A stretch of 64,000 nt of DNA, from positions 1 through 64,000 of the forward strand of contig CAIQKM010000109.1 of NCBI GenBank assembly GCA_903872345.1, written 5' to 3'. Source of the stretch: an uncultured Verrucomicrobia subdivision 3 bacterium (GTDB taxonomy: Bacteria; Verrucomicrobiota; Verrucomicrobiia; Limisphaerales; UBA11358). Below, piece by piece: positions 6,881-16,377 of the stretch (the first letter of the stretch is position 1; every line of letters starts with the position of its first letter). The notes under the pieces are model-generated. The model ran no database searches. It was not told where the DNA came from and worked only from the letters and a program-made list of their open reading frames with translations. A program made the position numbers and the translations under genes.

Positions 6881-9151
6881 ATGAACGAAGCACATATCCA
6901 GAAAATCGCCGGTGAACTGAAAATTCAAAGCCGCCAGGTGGTCGCCACCGCGCGCCTGCTCGCGGAAGGCGCCACGGTGCCCTTTATCGCCCGCTACCGC
7001 AAGGAAGCCACCGGCCTGCTCGATGAAGTCGCCGTCACCAGCATTCGCGAACGCCTCCTGAGCCTCGCGGATTTGGACTCCCGCCGCGAAACCATCCTCA
7101 AGTCGCTGGCCGAGCGCAACCTGCTCACCGATGAATTAAAGGCCTCCATCGCCGCCGCCGATTCGGTGACGCGACTGGAAGATATTTATCTGCCGTACCG
7201 GCCCAAGCGCCGCACGCGTGCCATCATCGCCAAGGAGCAGGGCCTGGAACCGCTTGCAGACCTCCTGTTCGCCCAACAATCCACCGCCGACCCGCTAAAA
7301 GAAGCCGTGGCCTATGTCAGCACTGAAAAGGGCGTGGCCGATGTGAATGCCGCGCTCGCCGGCGCGCGGGACATTCTCGCCGAGCGCGTCAGCGACGACG
7401 CCAATGCCCGCGCCAAATTACGCGAACTGTTCTGGGCCGAGGGCGTGGTGAAGTCCAAGGTTTTGACCGACAAGCAGGAGGCCGGTGCGAAGTTTAAAGA
7501 TTATTTTGACTGGAGCGAACCGGTGGCGAAAATTCCGAGCCACCGTCTGCTGGCCATCCGGCGCGGCGAAACCGAAGGTTTTTTGATGCTGCGGATCAAT
7601 CCGCCCGAAGATTCGGCCCTGCTGGTGCTTGAACCCATGTTTGTGACCGGTCGCGGGCCCGCCGCCGAACAGGTGCGGCTGGCGGTGCAAGACAGCTACA
7701 AACGCCTGCTAGGCTCCGCCATCGAAGTGGAGTTGCGCATGGAAACCAAGAAGCGCGCCGATGTGGAGGCCATTCGGGTGTTTGCCGAAAACCTGCGCGA
7801 ACTCCTGCTGGCTTCGGCCTTGGGACGCAAGAACGTGCTGGCGATTGACCCCGGTTTCCGCACCGGTTGCAAGGTGGTCTGTCTCGACCGCCAGGGCAAG
7901 TTGCTGCATCACGATGTCGTGTATCCGACCGCCTCCTCGGTCGCCGAAATGCGCGAAGCCGCCGATGCGCTGCTCAGCATGATCCGCAAATACGAAATCG
8001 AAGCCATTGCCATCGGCAACGGCACGGCGGGTCGTGAGACGGAAGCCTTCGTCAAACAGCTCAAGCTGCCGGCCTCCATTCCGGTGGTAATGGTGAATGA
8101 AAGCGGCGCTTCTATTTACTCGGCATCGGAAGTGGCCCGCGAAGAATTTCCCACGCATGATGTCACCGTGCGCGGCTCGGTCTCCATCGGCCGCCGCCTG
8201 ATGGATCCGCTGGCAGAACTCGTGAAGCTGGATCCCAAATCCATCGGCGTCGGCCAATACCAGCATGACGTGGAGCAGGGGGCCTTGAAGCGCAGCCTTG
8301 ATGACGTCGTCATCAGTTGCGTAAACGGCGTGGGTGTGGAACTCAATACCGCCAGCAAACAATTGCTCGCCTATGTGTCCGGGCTGGGGCCGTCGCTGGC
8401 CGCCAGCATTGTGACACATCGCAATGAGCATGGTCCCTTCAAGTCGCGCGCCGAGTTAAAGACGGTGGCCCGGCTCGGCCCCAAGGCCTTTGAACAGGCC
8501 GCCGGGTTCCTGCGCATCCGCGATGGCCAGCATCCGCTGGATGCCAGCGCGGTGCATCCGGAACGTTATGAGCTGGTGGATGCGATGGCGAAAGATTTGA
8601 ACTGTTCCGTGAGCGATCTCCTGCGCGATGCCGGTCTGCGCCAAAAAATCAAACTGGACAAATATGTCACCGAAACCGTCGGCCTGCCGACGTTGAACGA
8701 CATTCTGTCTGAACTTGCGAAGCCGGGTCGCGATCCGCGCCAGAAATTTGAAGTGTTTTCCTTCCAATCCGGCGTGGAAAAGATGGAAGACTTGAAGCCC
8801 GGCATGAAACTGCCCGGCATTGTCACGAATGTCACCGCCTTCGGCGCGTTTGTGGATATTGGCGTGCATCAGGATGGCTTGGTGCATGTGAGCCAGTTGT
8901 CTGACAAGTTCATCAAGGATCCGTCGGAAGTGGTCAAGGTGTCGCAGAAAGTAATGGTCACCGTAACGGAAGTGGATTTGCCGCGCAAACGGATCGCGCT
9001 TTCGATGAAGGCCGCCCCGCAAATTGGTGCGAGCCGGCCGCCGTTGAATTCGCCGCGGCCGGCAAATGGTCCGCGTCCCTCGGCCGGTCCGGCCAAACCG
9101 GCTCCGGTGGACTGGTTTACGGCGGCGTTGAACCGCAACAAGAACGGGTGA
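6881..9151 (+). CDS. tex: Tex-family transcription accessory protein (S1 RNA-binding)
   Basis: The 756-residue protein shows the full Tex order. The Tex N-terminal helical region opens with VPFIARYRKEATGLLDEV (about residues 30-50). A YqgF/RNase H-like domain has NVLAIDPGFRTGCKVVCLD near 320 and IAIGNGTAGRETEAF near 380. Tandem helix-hairpin-helix motifs include SGLGPSLAASIVTHRNEHG near 505 and FKSRAELKTVARLGPKAFEQAAGFLRI (by position 520-547). An S1 domain follows at about 645-715 (PGMKLPGIVTNVTAFGAFVD). A Pro/Ala-rich tail (PPLNSPRPANGPRPSAGP) is added after S1. Tex binds nucleic acid and influences transcription and RNA handling. It stands alone, with a hairpin on each side. This is a confident core-gene call. 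Confidence 0.97.
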   Translation: MNEAHIQKIAGELKIQSRQVVATARLLAEGATVPFIARYRKEATGLLDEVAVTSIRERLLSLADLDSRRETILKSLAERNLLTDELKASIAAADSVTRLEDIYLPYRPKRRTRAIIAKEQGLEPLADLLFAQQSTADPLKEAVAYVSTEKGVADVNAALAGARDILAERVSDDANARAKLRELFWAEGVVKSKVLTDKQEAGAKFKDYFDWSEPVAKIPSHRLLAIRRGETEGFLMLRINPPEDSALLVLEPMFVTGRGPAAEQVRLAVQDSYKRLLGSAIEVELRMETKKRADVEAIRVFAENLRELLLASALGRKNVLAIDPGFRTGCKVVCLDRQGKLLHHDVVYPTASSVAEMREAADALLSMIRKYEIEAIAIGNGTAGRETEAFVKQLKLPASIPVVMVNESGASIYSASEVAREEFPTHDVTVRGSVSIGRRLMDPLAELVKLDPKSIGVGQYQHDVEQGALKRSLDDVVISCVNGVGVELNTASKQLLAYVSGLGPSLAASIVTHRNEHGPFKSRAELKTVARLGPKAFEQAAGFLRIRDGQHPLDASAVHPERYELVDAMAKDLNCSVSDLLRDAGLRQKIKLDKYVTETVGLPTLNDILSELAKPGRDPRQKFEVFSFQSGVEKMEDLKPGMKLPGIVTNVTAFGAFVDIGVHQDGLVHVSQLSDKFIKDPSEVVKVSQKVMVTVTEVDLPRKRIALSMKAAPQIGASRPPLNSPRPANGPRPSAGPAKPAPVDWFTAALNRNKNG

Positions 9152-9233
9152 TGGGAGGTGTGCCTCGCGTCGCTTTACCCTAAGCTGCGACGATACCGTG
9201 CCCGCACAGGGCAAAGCAGTTGCCACCCGCAAT

Positions 9234-9293
9234 GGCTCCATGATTACCCGTTCGGGTAATGGACTGGCGCAATGCCTCCCGTATCATGGAGCC
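9234..9293. repeat. Nested inverted repeats between tex and the GH43-like gene
   Basis: GGCTCCATGAT at 9234-9244 pairs perfectly with ATCATGGAGCC at 9283-9293. Inside it, ATTACCC at 9243-9249 pairs with GGGTAAT at 9254-9260 around a GTTC loop. The outer 11-bp arms and inner hairpin give a cruciform-like element in the 233-bp gap 9152-9384. It could be a terminator for tex, a small mobile-repeat remnant or a leader structure for the glycosidase gene. No other feature is seen in this gap. Confidence 0.55.
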
Positions 9294-9384
9294 TTAAGCA
9301 CCCCTTTCCCCGCGAGGCTGAATGGCCGCCGGAAGGGCAGGGGTTGCTGTCATTCAACTCCATCTAAAAACATCCACGGTACAC

Positions 9385-10500
9385 ATGCGGAACAAATTAT
9401 TAACGATTCTGGCCTGGTTGGCGCTGGCCATTTCCCCGGCCATTACGGGCCGGGCGGCGAATGAGTTTGTCCCCGGCATCGTTTGGAAAGACACCGGTGG
9501 CAATCCCATCAATGCCCACGGCGGCGGTATGTTGATGCACGACGGCGTGTATTATTGGTATGGCGAATTCAAGACCGGTCGCACCTATCTGCCGGATTGC
9601 AACAAATCCTGGGGCGGCACGCGTGTGGATCTGACCGGCATCTCCTGCTATTCCTCCACCAATCTGACCGACTGGAAGAACGAGGGCATCGTGCTGGCCG
9701 CCGTGCCCGGCGACCAGACCAACGACCTGTATCCCGGCAACGTGCTGGAACGGCCCAAGGTGGTTTACAATGCCGCCACCCGGCAGTTTGTGCTGTGGAT
9801 GCATGTGGACAGCGCCAACTATGCCGCCGCCCGCTATGGCGTGGCCGTGAGCGACCGCCCCGCCGGGCCGTTCAAATATCTCGGCAGCTTCCGTCCCGAT
9901 GCCGGCGTCTGGCCGCTGAATGTGACAGCGGAAGATAAACAGCCTTCGGCAACGAATATCCTCGCCCGCGATTTTGCCGCCGGCCAGATGGCCCGCGACA
10001 TGACGGTGTTTGTCGATGACGATGGCCAGGCCTACCTCTTCTATTCCTCGGAAGAAAATCCCACCATGCACGTGTCGCTCCTCACGGATGATTATCGGCA
10101 TACGACCGGCAAGTACGCGCGCATTTTCATCGGCCGCAGCATGGAGGCGCCGACGGTGTTCAAGCATGGTGGGAAGTATTATCTCATTGCCTCCGCCTGC
10201 ACGGCCTGGGCGCCCAACGCGGCGCGTTCAGCCGTGGCGGAAAATATTTTTGGCCCCTGGAAAGAGTTGGGCAATCCCTGCACCGGACCGGACGCCATCA
10301 ATACCTTTCATGCCCAAAGCACTTATGTGCTGCCCTTGCCCGGCCAGCCGGACCGTTTCATCTTCATGGCGGACCGCTGGAAGCAATGGAATCTGCCCGA
10401 CTCGCGCTACCTCTGGCTGCCGCTGGAATTTAGTGCGGAGGGCAAGCCGGTGCTGCCCTGGCGGGAGCGGTGGTCGCTGGCGGCAAGCGGAGCGCGGTAA
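9385..10500 (+). CDS. Secreted glycoside hydrolase, GH43-like (five-bladed beta-propeller)
   Basis: The ATG at 9385 gives a good signal peptide, MRNKLLTILAWLALAISPAITGRA-A, so I prefer it over the in-frame start 63 bp upstream. The mature protein starts with the block WKDTGGNPINAHGGGMLMHDGVYYWYGE, given here as residues 30-58, which is characteristic of GH43 exo-galactanase-like enzymes. Also visible are RPKVVYNAATRQFVLWMH (residues about 127-144), ARDMTVFVDDDGQAYLFYSSE (about 208-228) and EAPTVFKHGGKYYLIAS (about 260-276), the repeated Asp/Glu-bearing blades of the fold. The closest remembered group is exo-beta-1,3-galactosidase-type GH43, but substrate cannot be fixed by eye. It would work outside the cytoplasm on side chains of arabinogalactan- or pectin-type polymers, matching the rhamnogalacturonan lyase at 20 kb. 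Confidence 0.85.
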   Translation: MRNKLLTILAWLALAISPAITGRAANEFVPGIVWKDTGGNPINAHGGGMLMHDGVYYWYGEFKTGRTYLPDCNKSWGGTRVDLTGISCYSSTNLTDWKNEGIVLAAVPGDQTNDLYPGNVLERPKVVYNAATRQFVLWMHVDSANYAAARYGVAVSDRPAGPFKYLGSFRPDAGVWPLNVTAEDKQPSATNILARDFAAGQMARDMTVFVDDDGQAYLFYSSEENPTMHVSLLTDDYRHTTGKYARIFIGRSMEAPTVFKHGGKYYLIASACTAWAPNAARSAVAENIFGPWKELGNPCTGPDAINTFHAQSTYVLPLPGQPDRFIFMADRWKQWNLPDSRYLWLPLEFSAEGKPVLPWRERWSLAASGAR

Positions 10501-10628
10501 TTTTTTATCGTTCGTCCGTCGGTTCGACCAATCCAGCGGCTTTATTTTTTATCCAGACGCGGCAACCGTTTCTCCTTCTCCCGGGGGCAGGTAAATATAT
10601 ATATGACTCATGGCTGCGACTATTAAAA

Positions 10629-11198
10629 CTACATTCTCATTCGCGCGACCAATGCACGCCAGTTCTTGCACGACCAAAGGAGAGACGGAGGCATTTGTGG
10701 GTCGGGCGCGCCAGTCAGACACTTGTCTGCCAGCTTCCTTGCGGCATCAGCCACGGGGCGATCATGCTTTTGTCTTGGCCCTTCCTTTGATTCATCGGTT
10801 GCGCCGGTCAACAGGAACTCGACCCAGTTCTCGATGCGATCCTTGGCGAATATGAATACAACCTGATTAAACTCAGCTTTCGTGACTCCGGCTAGCTGCG
10901 CGGTCGTCCAGAATTTTGCCTTTAACACGTCCCCGTCGGCGGTGTCGTGATCCAGATCAGCCCAAACCATGAGCGTCGTATCGCCGCCCATCGCCAAACA
11001 ACTTCGCAGTTCGGCTGGCATCTTCGCAATCAAATCGGATCTTCCACCGCAAGGGATCGTACGGATCATGTTATTCCCCTTCCAAGGGCGGATCCACGCG
11101 GGATTAAGCTCTTTCAAAAGACTGCGGATGAAGATCGGGTCAATGCTTCGGCCTTTCTCGCCCTCGTGAAGGCAGAGGATTTGGGTGCGACTAGCCAT
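10629..11198 (-). CDS. TOPRIM-like nuclease candidate paired with an AAA ATPase
   Basis: The start is the ATG at 11198, which overlaps the last 8 nt of the ATPase gene (ATGGCTAG), implying translational coupling. The 189-residue product shows TOPRIM-type acidic motifs: Glu in ILCLHEGEKGRS near the N-terminus and a D-x-D in MVWADLDHDTADGD near residue 85. Such small TOPRIM-like proteins (DUF4276/DUF3226/RloB-like) are encoded next to AAA ATPases in antiphage systems, splitting the ATPase-plus-TOPRIM arrangement that OLD and GajA nucleases carry on one chain. RIENWVEFLLTG near residue 126 and SLLWSCKNWRALV at the end are conserved-looking but unassigned. I cannot place it in a named family by eye. 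The partner and overlap support a common function with the ATPase. Confidence 0.7.
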   Translation of the reverse strand: MASRTQILCLHEGEKGRSIDPIFIRSLLKELNPAWIRPWKGNNMIRTIPCGGRSDLIAKMPAELRSCLAMGGDTTLMVWADLDHDTADGDVLKAKFWTTAQLAGVTKAEFNQVVFIFAKDRIENWVEFLLTGATDESKEGPRQKHDRPVADAARKLADKCLTGAPDPQMPPSLLWSCKNWRALVARMRM

Positions 11199-12282
11199 GA
11201 ATCCACCCCCTCGTAATCGCTTCGCCAGCACTGATTCCCTCGGGAACTTTCAATGGGCCGATGCGGGTCGGCGACGAATGATTGTCCCGCCACAGGTAAC
11301 GCCCGGCATCCTCGCCTGCGTTATTCAAGATTTCGGGGTGATGCGAGATGAGTATCGCCTGATGGTCTTCATCCAGCAGTTCGCGTATCGCCAGCACCCA
11401 CGGCTGCAACTCAGGCAGGCCGACAAAGTTGTCAGGTTCATCAATCAGCACGGTCTGCACCGCCCCGGTGGCCAGCGCATCCCGCACCATGTAGAGGGCC
11501 ACCAGCAGTTTCTCACCATCGGAGAGTTGATGGAAGAATAACGACTCCTCGAAACGCAGTTGCAGCGCCTTGGCGGTGATCCCTAGGTTCTCAAGTTTGA
11601 ACGACTTGAAGTCTGGCCATACTTCTCGCAACGAATTGCGCAGCCGATCCGTCCAATCTTGTTCTTGCGAGAGGTAGCGATACCACGACATCACATTCCT
11701 CATGTGAAGGTCAGGATGCCGAGCCTCGGCTTTGCTCTCTTTTTCAAAACTCCGGGGGTTCGGTCTTAGGATCAGCAAGTTGGACATCGCCTGCTGGAGT
11801 ATCTCGATTTCACGACGACCGCCTTTCGGCTGAATGGAGGCCAGTGCCGCTTGCCGCCAGTCCAACGGAAATCCTGATGCTGCGCCATCGGCCCGTGGAA
11901 ATCGAACCCCCTCCAAATCCCTTTCAAACAAAGGTCTTCCGTCGCAGGTGGCCTTTTCCCGCACGATGCGGGGTTTTTCGTGAATGGCGATCTGTTCAAT
12001 ATGGATCAGGTATTCAAACTCATGGCCGCCTGATTTCACGCTCAATTCAAACTCCTGAACCTTGCTTTCTAGCCAATTGGTAAATTCAAGAAGGGTGATG
12101 TCCCGTTCACCTTCGCCACCAAGGAAACAGTCGCCGGTGGCCAGATTTCTAACGAGCGCCAGTGCGTCGAATACAGAACTTTTACCCGCGCCGTTCGGGC
12201 CACAAAGAACTCCAAAAGACTCGAACTGCGCCTTGAATGCCACCAAGCATCGAAAATTGTTGGCGTAGAGCCGGGTTATCAT
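11191..12282 (-). CDS. AAA/ABC-type ATPase of a putative two-gene defence module
   Basis: The 363-residue protein starts MITRLYANNFRCLVAFKAQF, the usual opening of OLD/RloA-like (AAA_15/AAA_21) ATPases, followed by Walker A GPNGAGKSS around residue 30. The ABC-type signature is HQLSDGEKLLVALYMVRD near residue 247. Walker B is TVLIDEPDNFVGLPELQPW near 270, and the switch His lies in AILISHHPEILNN near 300. Unlike SMC proteins there is no long coiled coil: Walker A and B are separated by a ~220-residue insertion. It reads through into a TOPRIM-like gene that overlaps it by 8 nt. By analogy with PARIS, RloAB and Gabija the ATPase would sense an invader and control the nuclease, but that role is inferred. 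The gene lies alone with its partner between a glycosidase gene and smc. Confidence 0.85.
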   Translation of the reverse strand: MITRLYANNFRCLVAFKAQFESFGVLCGPNGAGKSSVFDALALVRNLATGDCFLGGEGERDITLLEFTNWLESKVQEFELSVKSGGHEFEYLIHIEQIAIHEKPRIVREKATCDGRPLFERDLEGVRFPRADGAASGFPLDWRQAALASIQPKGGRREIEILQQAMSNLLILRPNPRSFEKESKAEARHPDLHMRNVMSWYRYLSQEQDWTDRLRNSLREVWPDFKSFKLENLGITAKALQLRFEESLFFHQLSDGEKLLVALYMVRDALATGAVQTVLIDEPDNFVGLPELQPWVLAIRELLDEDHQAILISHHPEILNNAGEDAGRYLWRDNHSSPTRIGPLKVPEGISAGEAITRGWIHG

Positions 12283-12441
12283 GGGTTAATGGTATTAAGT
12301 TTGGATTCATGTCGCACGTCAATTTTGCCGGTAACGACGGAGGCGTGATGAAGGCGGTGTGTCAGTCATATCAGTATTTACTATGAAAAGGCCGGGATAA
12401 GGGCGAGCATTACCATTGGCTTTTCCTCAACTACCAATTGC

Positions 12442-15400
12442 TCAGGCGGAAACCGGCGTCTCGGCGAGCTGCGCGGTTTCCTCGGCCTTGTGGAATTTCA
12501 CACTCACGATACGGCTCACGCCGTGTTCCTGCATCGTCACGCCGTACAGCACATCCGCCATGCCGATGGTGCGCTTGTTGTGCGTGATGATGATGAACTG
12601 CGAGTGGGCCAGAAACCGTTGCAGGATTTTTACGAAACGCACCACGTTGGATTCGTCCAGCGGCGCGTCCAATTCGTCCAGCACGCAGAACGGGCTGGGC
12701 TTCACTTGGTAGATCGAAAAGAGCAGGGACACGGCGGTCATGGTCTGCTCGCCGCCGGAGAGCAGGGTGATGCTTTGCAACTGCTTGCCGGGCGGGCGGG
12801 CCACGATGTCAATGCCGCTTTCCAGTACGTCGTTTTCATCCGAGAGCACCAGGTCGGCTTTGCCGCCGCCAAAGACTTCGGTAAACATCAGGCGGAAGTT
12901 GTCGCGGATCTTTTCAAAGGTTTCCACGAACATCTGGCGCGTCTGCGTATTGATGCGGTTGATGACTTCCATCAACTGGGTCTTGGCGGAAACCAAGTCA
13001 TCGTGCTGCTGGGTGAGGAACTGGAAGCGCTGCTCGGTTTCCTCGTATTCTTCGATGGCCACGAGGTTCACGGGTCCCATGTCATCAATGCGCTTTTGCA
13101 AGGCTTCGACCTGCTGGCCCACGGAGGCCCAGTCGGTGGCGATGCCGTTGGCGGCCATTTCCTCGGGAGTGAGGGTTTCCACGCGGGAGGGACCTTCATC
13201 GGCCTGGGTGATGGTGATGCATTCGCTGCGGATGTCCTCGAGGTTCAGGTGATACTTCTGCTGCACGCGGTCCCGGAGGTTCTGCACGCTCATGTTCTTC
13301 TGCGCGAGCTCCACTTCCACGCCGCCGCGCTGGTTCGTGGATTCGGTAAGCCGGTTGCGCTGGGTCCGCAGGCTTTCCTCGCGGGTCGTGATATCCGTCG
13401 CTTGGGCATCGCGCCGGGCGATGAGTTCGGCGGTCTGGGCGGCAACCTGTTCGCGCTCGTGGTCGAGGCGTTCGATTTGCAAACGGGCGGCCTGAATTTC
13501 GGACTCGGCCTGCTCCTTGCGCGCGATGAAGGAGGAACACTCGGCCTTGCGACGTTCCACGACCTGGGTGAGCTCGCGGATGCGTTGTTGCAGGGCGTTA
13601 TTCTGGTGGCGGAAGGACGCGGCGAGCTGTTCATCGGCCGCCATGGCCACCTTGCTCTCGGTGAGGGTGGCGTTGGCGGCATCGCGTTCCTGCCGGAGAC
13701 TTTCCAGTTCCGCCGTCAGGAGGGCGACCTGCTCCTGCCCGGTTCGTTCGCGGGATTCCACCTCGTTCAAACGTACGGCAAGGGCTTCGCGCTTCTGGTA
13801 GCCTTCCTGTTCCTGGGCGGCCAAATTGTCGGACTCAAATCCAACGGTTTCCAGCTTCTGGATCAGCAGGCGGTTGGAGTTTTGGAGCGCCTTGAATTCG
13901 CCTTCGCGCGTGGCGATGGCCACTTCCTGCTCGCGCAGTTCGGTCTGGGCCTGCTGGAGGCTGGCCTGCAATTCGGTCTGTTCGCTCAACAGGGCGCCAC
14001 GCTTGCGGCTGGCCTCGGCCACCAGGTTTTGCAACTGGGCGAGCTCGGCCTGCAATTCGGCAATCTGGTTTTTACGGCCGAGAATAGAGCTCGGTGCCTT
14101 GCCGCCGGACTGGCCCTTGCTGTTCGCACCGCCGGTATAAATGCCGTGGCGGTTCAGCAGTTCGCCGCCCATGGTCACGAAATCGCAGCCGGCATGGCCG
14201 TTCTGGATTTGCGCCGTGGCCGTGCCGAGATCGGCGGCAATGTAGGTGCGGCCCAGAAGTGATTTCAGCAGCGGCGCGATGGAAGGTTCCGCCTGAATGA
14301 TGCTCAGGGCGTGAACCATCTGGCCGGGTTGCAACCCGTCGGCGAGGGCGGAAACACCCTGGCTCGGCGCGAGGTCGCCCTCGAACGCGAGCTGCTTGTC
14401 GTCGAGATATTTGATGGCCAGGGCCGCGATGCTCGCGCGACCGGACTTGTTCGTGGTGAGATCGGCGATGATCTGCTGCGCGGATTCCGGCTGCTCGGTG
14501 AGGACGAGTTGCAGGTTGTGGCCCAGCGCATTTTCCACGGCGGTGATGAACCGGTCGGGCACGCGGATGCGGTCGGCGAATGAGCCCAGTACGGAGCCGG
14601 ACTGGCGCAGCGCCGCCACGGCGCCGGCATCAAAGCCCTCATGCGAACCTTCGAGCTGTTCGAGCACGGTAAGGCGCGAACGTTTCTCGGACTGCTGATG
14701 CAAATACTTGTCCTGCTCGGCGGAAGCCTGCTGGATTTCCGTGTGCAGTTCGCGCAACCGCGCCTGCCGCTGTTCCACGGAACCGCGCGTCGTGGCCACA
14801 TTCAGTTTTTCCACCTCCACGCTGGCGGTGAATTCCTGCAACCGCAGATCCAGGCGCATGCGCTCCTCTTCGAGCTGCAGTTTTTCGGCGGAAAGTTTTT
14901 CCAGCCGGATGATATTGCCCTGCTTCTGCATGTCCAGCGTGTTGATCTCATTGCGAATGCGGGAGAGATCCTGCGCGGCGGAAAAGGCGGCGGACTGCGC
15001 ATGGCGCAGGCTTTCCTGCCGTTCGCGAAGCTGGTTTTCAATCTGCTGGAGCCCTTCGCGCTTTGCCGCGAGATCCTGCTTGTGCTGTTCCAGCGCGGCT
15101 TCGGCCACGGCGAGACGTTCGGTCACGCTCTGCAATTCATTGGCCGCCGTGTGGCAGCGTTCCTCGGCCTGGGTGATTTCACCCAAGGCGCGGGCATTTT
15201 GGGAATCAATTTCCCCGAGGCGTTCCTCGTTGTACTGGATGCGGCTGTCGTTGCGCTCGATCTCCGCCTTCAATTCCATCCCGCGCTGCTGTTGCGCGGC
15301 GACCTGATGTTCCAGCTCGGTCAGGAGTTCGCGCAACTGGGCGATTTCACTTTCGTAGCGGAGAATGTCATTGGAGCCCTGGTCAATCTGGCTCCGCAGA

Positions 15401-16167
15401 TTTTCCAGCGACTGCTGGCGTTCGGTGATTTCCCCCTGCAACACGTCGAACTGATGGCGTGCGAGCTGGGTTTCCAGATGCTGCAGCTCCTGCGAAATTT
15501 CCTTGTACCGGCGGGCCTTGCCGGCCTGGCGTTGCAGGGAGCCGATCTGCCGCTTCACTTCCTTGATCAGGTCGGCGATGCGCAAGAGGTTCTGCTCGGT
15601 ATATTCCAGCTTCCGCAGCGATTCCTTTTTCTGGGACTTGAACTTGGTGATGCCCGCCGCTTCCTCGAAAATCATGCGCCGGTCTTCCGGCTTGCTGGAG
15701 AGAATCTGGGTGATGTGACCCTGTGCCAGAATGCTGTAGCTCGTCCGACCGATGCCCGTGCCCATGAACAACTGCTGGATGTCCTTCAGCCGGCACGCGG
15801 TGCGGTTCAGGAAATATTCGCTGCCACCGTCGCGATAAATGCGGCGGGTAATGCTCACCTCATCATAAGCCACCGTTACGCCGGCTGCCCGGAGGTTTTC
15901 TTCGCTGACACCGCCCAAAGTAAGGGAAACTTCGCCCATGCCCATCGGTTTCCGGCCATCGGTACCGTTAAAAATGACATCGGCCATCTCACCGCCGCGC
16001 AAGGCTTTGGCGGACTGTTCACCCAGCACCCAGCGGATGGCATCCGAGACATTGGACTTCCCGCAGCCGTTCGGCCCCACAATGGCCGTTACCCCGGGCT
16101 GAAAATTCAGCGAGGTCTTGTCCGCGAAGGACTTAAAGCCAAAAACCGTCAAATTCTTTAGATACAT
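12442..16167 (-). CDS. smc: Chromosome segregation SMC protein
   Basis: The protein is 1241 residues from the ATG at 16167, where MYLKNLTVFGFKSFADKT matches the universal SMC start; an upstream in-frame extension is spurious. Walker A is GPNGCGKSN near residue 32, with the expected DAIRWVLGEQSAKALRGG after it. A long coiled coil rich in Glu, Gln and Arg runs from about 170 to 500. The hinge is about 500-650 (GSFADRIRVPDRFITAVENALG). A second coiled coil follows to about 1000. The head closes with signature LLSGGEQTMTAVSLLFSIY and Walker B FCVLDELDAPLDESN near 1160. It forms the ring-shaped condensin that organises and segregates the chromosome with ScpA and ScpB, which are not in this window. 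Divergent from the ABC exporter genes. Confidence 0.98.
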   Translation of the reverse strand: MYLKNLTVFGFKSFADKTSLNFQPGVTAIVGPNGCGKSNVSDAIRWVLGEQSAKALRGGEMADVIFNGTDGRKPMGMGEVSLTLGGVSEENLRAAGVTVAYDEVSITRRIYRDGGSEYFLNRTACRLKDIQQLFMGTGIGRTSYSILAQGHITQILSSKPEDRRMIFEEAAGITKFKSQKKESLRKLEYTEQNLLRIADLIKEVKRQIGSLQRQAGKARRYKEISQELQHLETQLARHQFDVLQGEITERQQSLENLRSQIDQGSNDILRYESEIAQLRELLTELEHQVAAQQQRGMELKAEIERNDSRIQYNEERLGEIDSQNARALGEITQAEERCHTAANELQSVTERLAVAEAALEQHKQDLAAKREGLQQIENQLRERQESLRHAQSAAFSAAQDLSRIRNEINTLDMQKQGNIIRLEKLSAEKLQLEEERMRLDLRLQEFTASVEVEKLNVATTRGSVEQRQARLRELHTEIQQASAEQDKYLHQQSEKRSRLTVLEQLEGSHEGFDAGAVAALRQSGSVLGSFADRIRVPDRFITAVENALGHNLQLVLTEQPESAQQIIADLTTNKSGRASIAALAIKYLDDKQLAFEGDLAPSQGVSALADGLQPGQMVHALSIIQAEPSIAPLLKSLLGRTYIAADLGTATAQIQNGHAGCDFVTMGGELLNRHGIYTGGANSKGQSGGKAPSSILGRKNQIAELQAELAQLQNLVAEASRKRGALLSEQTELQASLQQAQTELREQEVAIATREGEFKALQNSNRLLIQKLETVGFESDNLAAQEQEGYQKREALAVRLNEVESRERTGQEQVALLTAELESLRQERDAANATLTESKVAMAADEQLAASFRHQNNALQQRIRELTQVVERRKAECSSFIARKEQAESEIQAARLQIERLDHEREQVAAQTAELIARRDAQATDITTREESLRTQRNRLTESTNQRGGVEVELAQKNMSVQNLRDRVQQKYHLNLEDIRSECITITQADEGPSRVETLTPEEMAANGIATDWASVGQQVEALQKRIDDMGPVNLVAIEEYEETEQRFQFLTQQHDDLVSAKTQLMEVINRINTQTRQMFVETFEKIRDNFRLMFTEVFGGGKADLVLSDENDVLESGIDIVARPPGKQLQSITLLSGGEQTMTAVSLLFSIYQVKPSPFCVLDELDAPLDESNVVRFVKILQRFLAHSQFIIITHNKRTIGMADVLYGVTMQEHGVSRIVSVKFHKAEETAQLAETPVSA

Positions 16168-16343
16168 AATCTCGTGCCCACCAGCCAACCAAAGTTTCCC
16201 GGCCAAGTAAAGTAAAAAACCACCATATACAGTACACTTAAAAGAACAGGCCACCACTAATTGTTGTGTTGATCGCTTTAGTGAATTGCAAAAAGGCGAA
16301 ATAATAACGTTAACGCCAATCGGCCTGGCGGTTCCCCTTCAGC

Positions 16344-16377
16344 GGAGCGTGACTGTGTCGGAGGTCAGTCGCAGCAA
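16344..16377. repeat. Hairpin repeat family, copy A
   Basis: This 34-bp unit aligns without gaps to copies at 37141-37174 and 63937-63970. The stem here is GTGACTG / CAGTCGC around a 10-nt loop; copy C has GCGGCTG / CAGCCGC. Differences between the copies keep the stem paired (G-C to A-U, and G-C to G-U), so RNA or DNA structure seems to be conserved. It lies in the 357-bp region between the divergent starts of smc (16167) and the ABC exporter (16525), in which I see no gene. Confidence 0.6.

Noticed and set aside
10629-12282. Naming the ATPase pair PARIS (AriA/AriB) or Gabija
   Set aside because: The effector lacks features that I could tie to DUF4435, and there is no UvrD-like GajB helicase; only the general ATPase plus TOPRIM architecture is supported.
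14641-16161. A 506-codon frame opposite smc, and similar frames at 12490-14262
   Set aside because: Leu/Phe/Gly-rich shadow of the SMC coiled coil; no independent start signal or domain.
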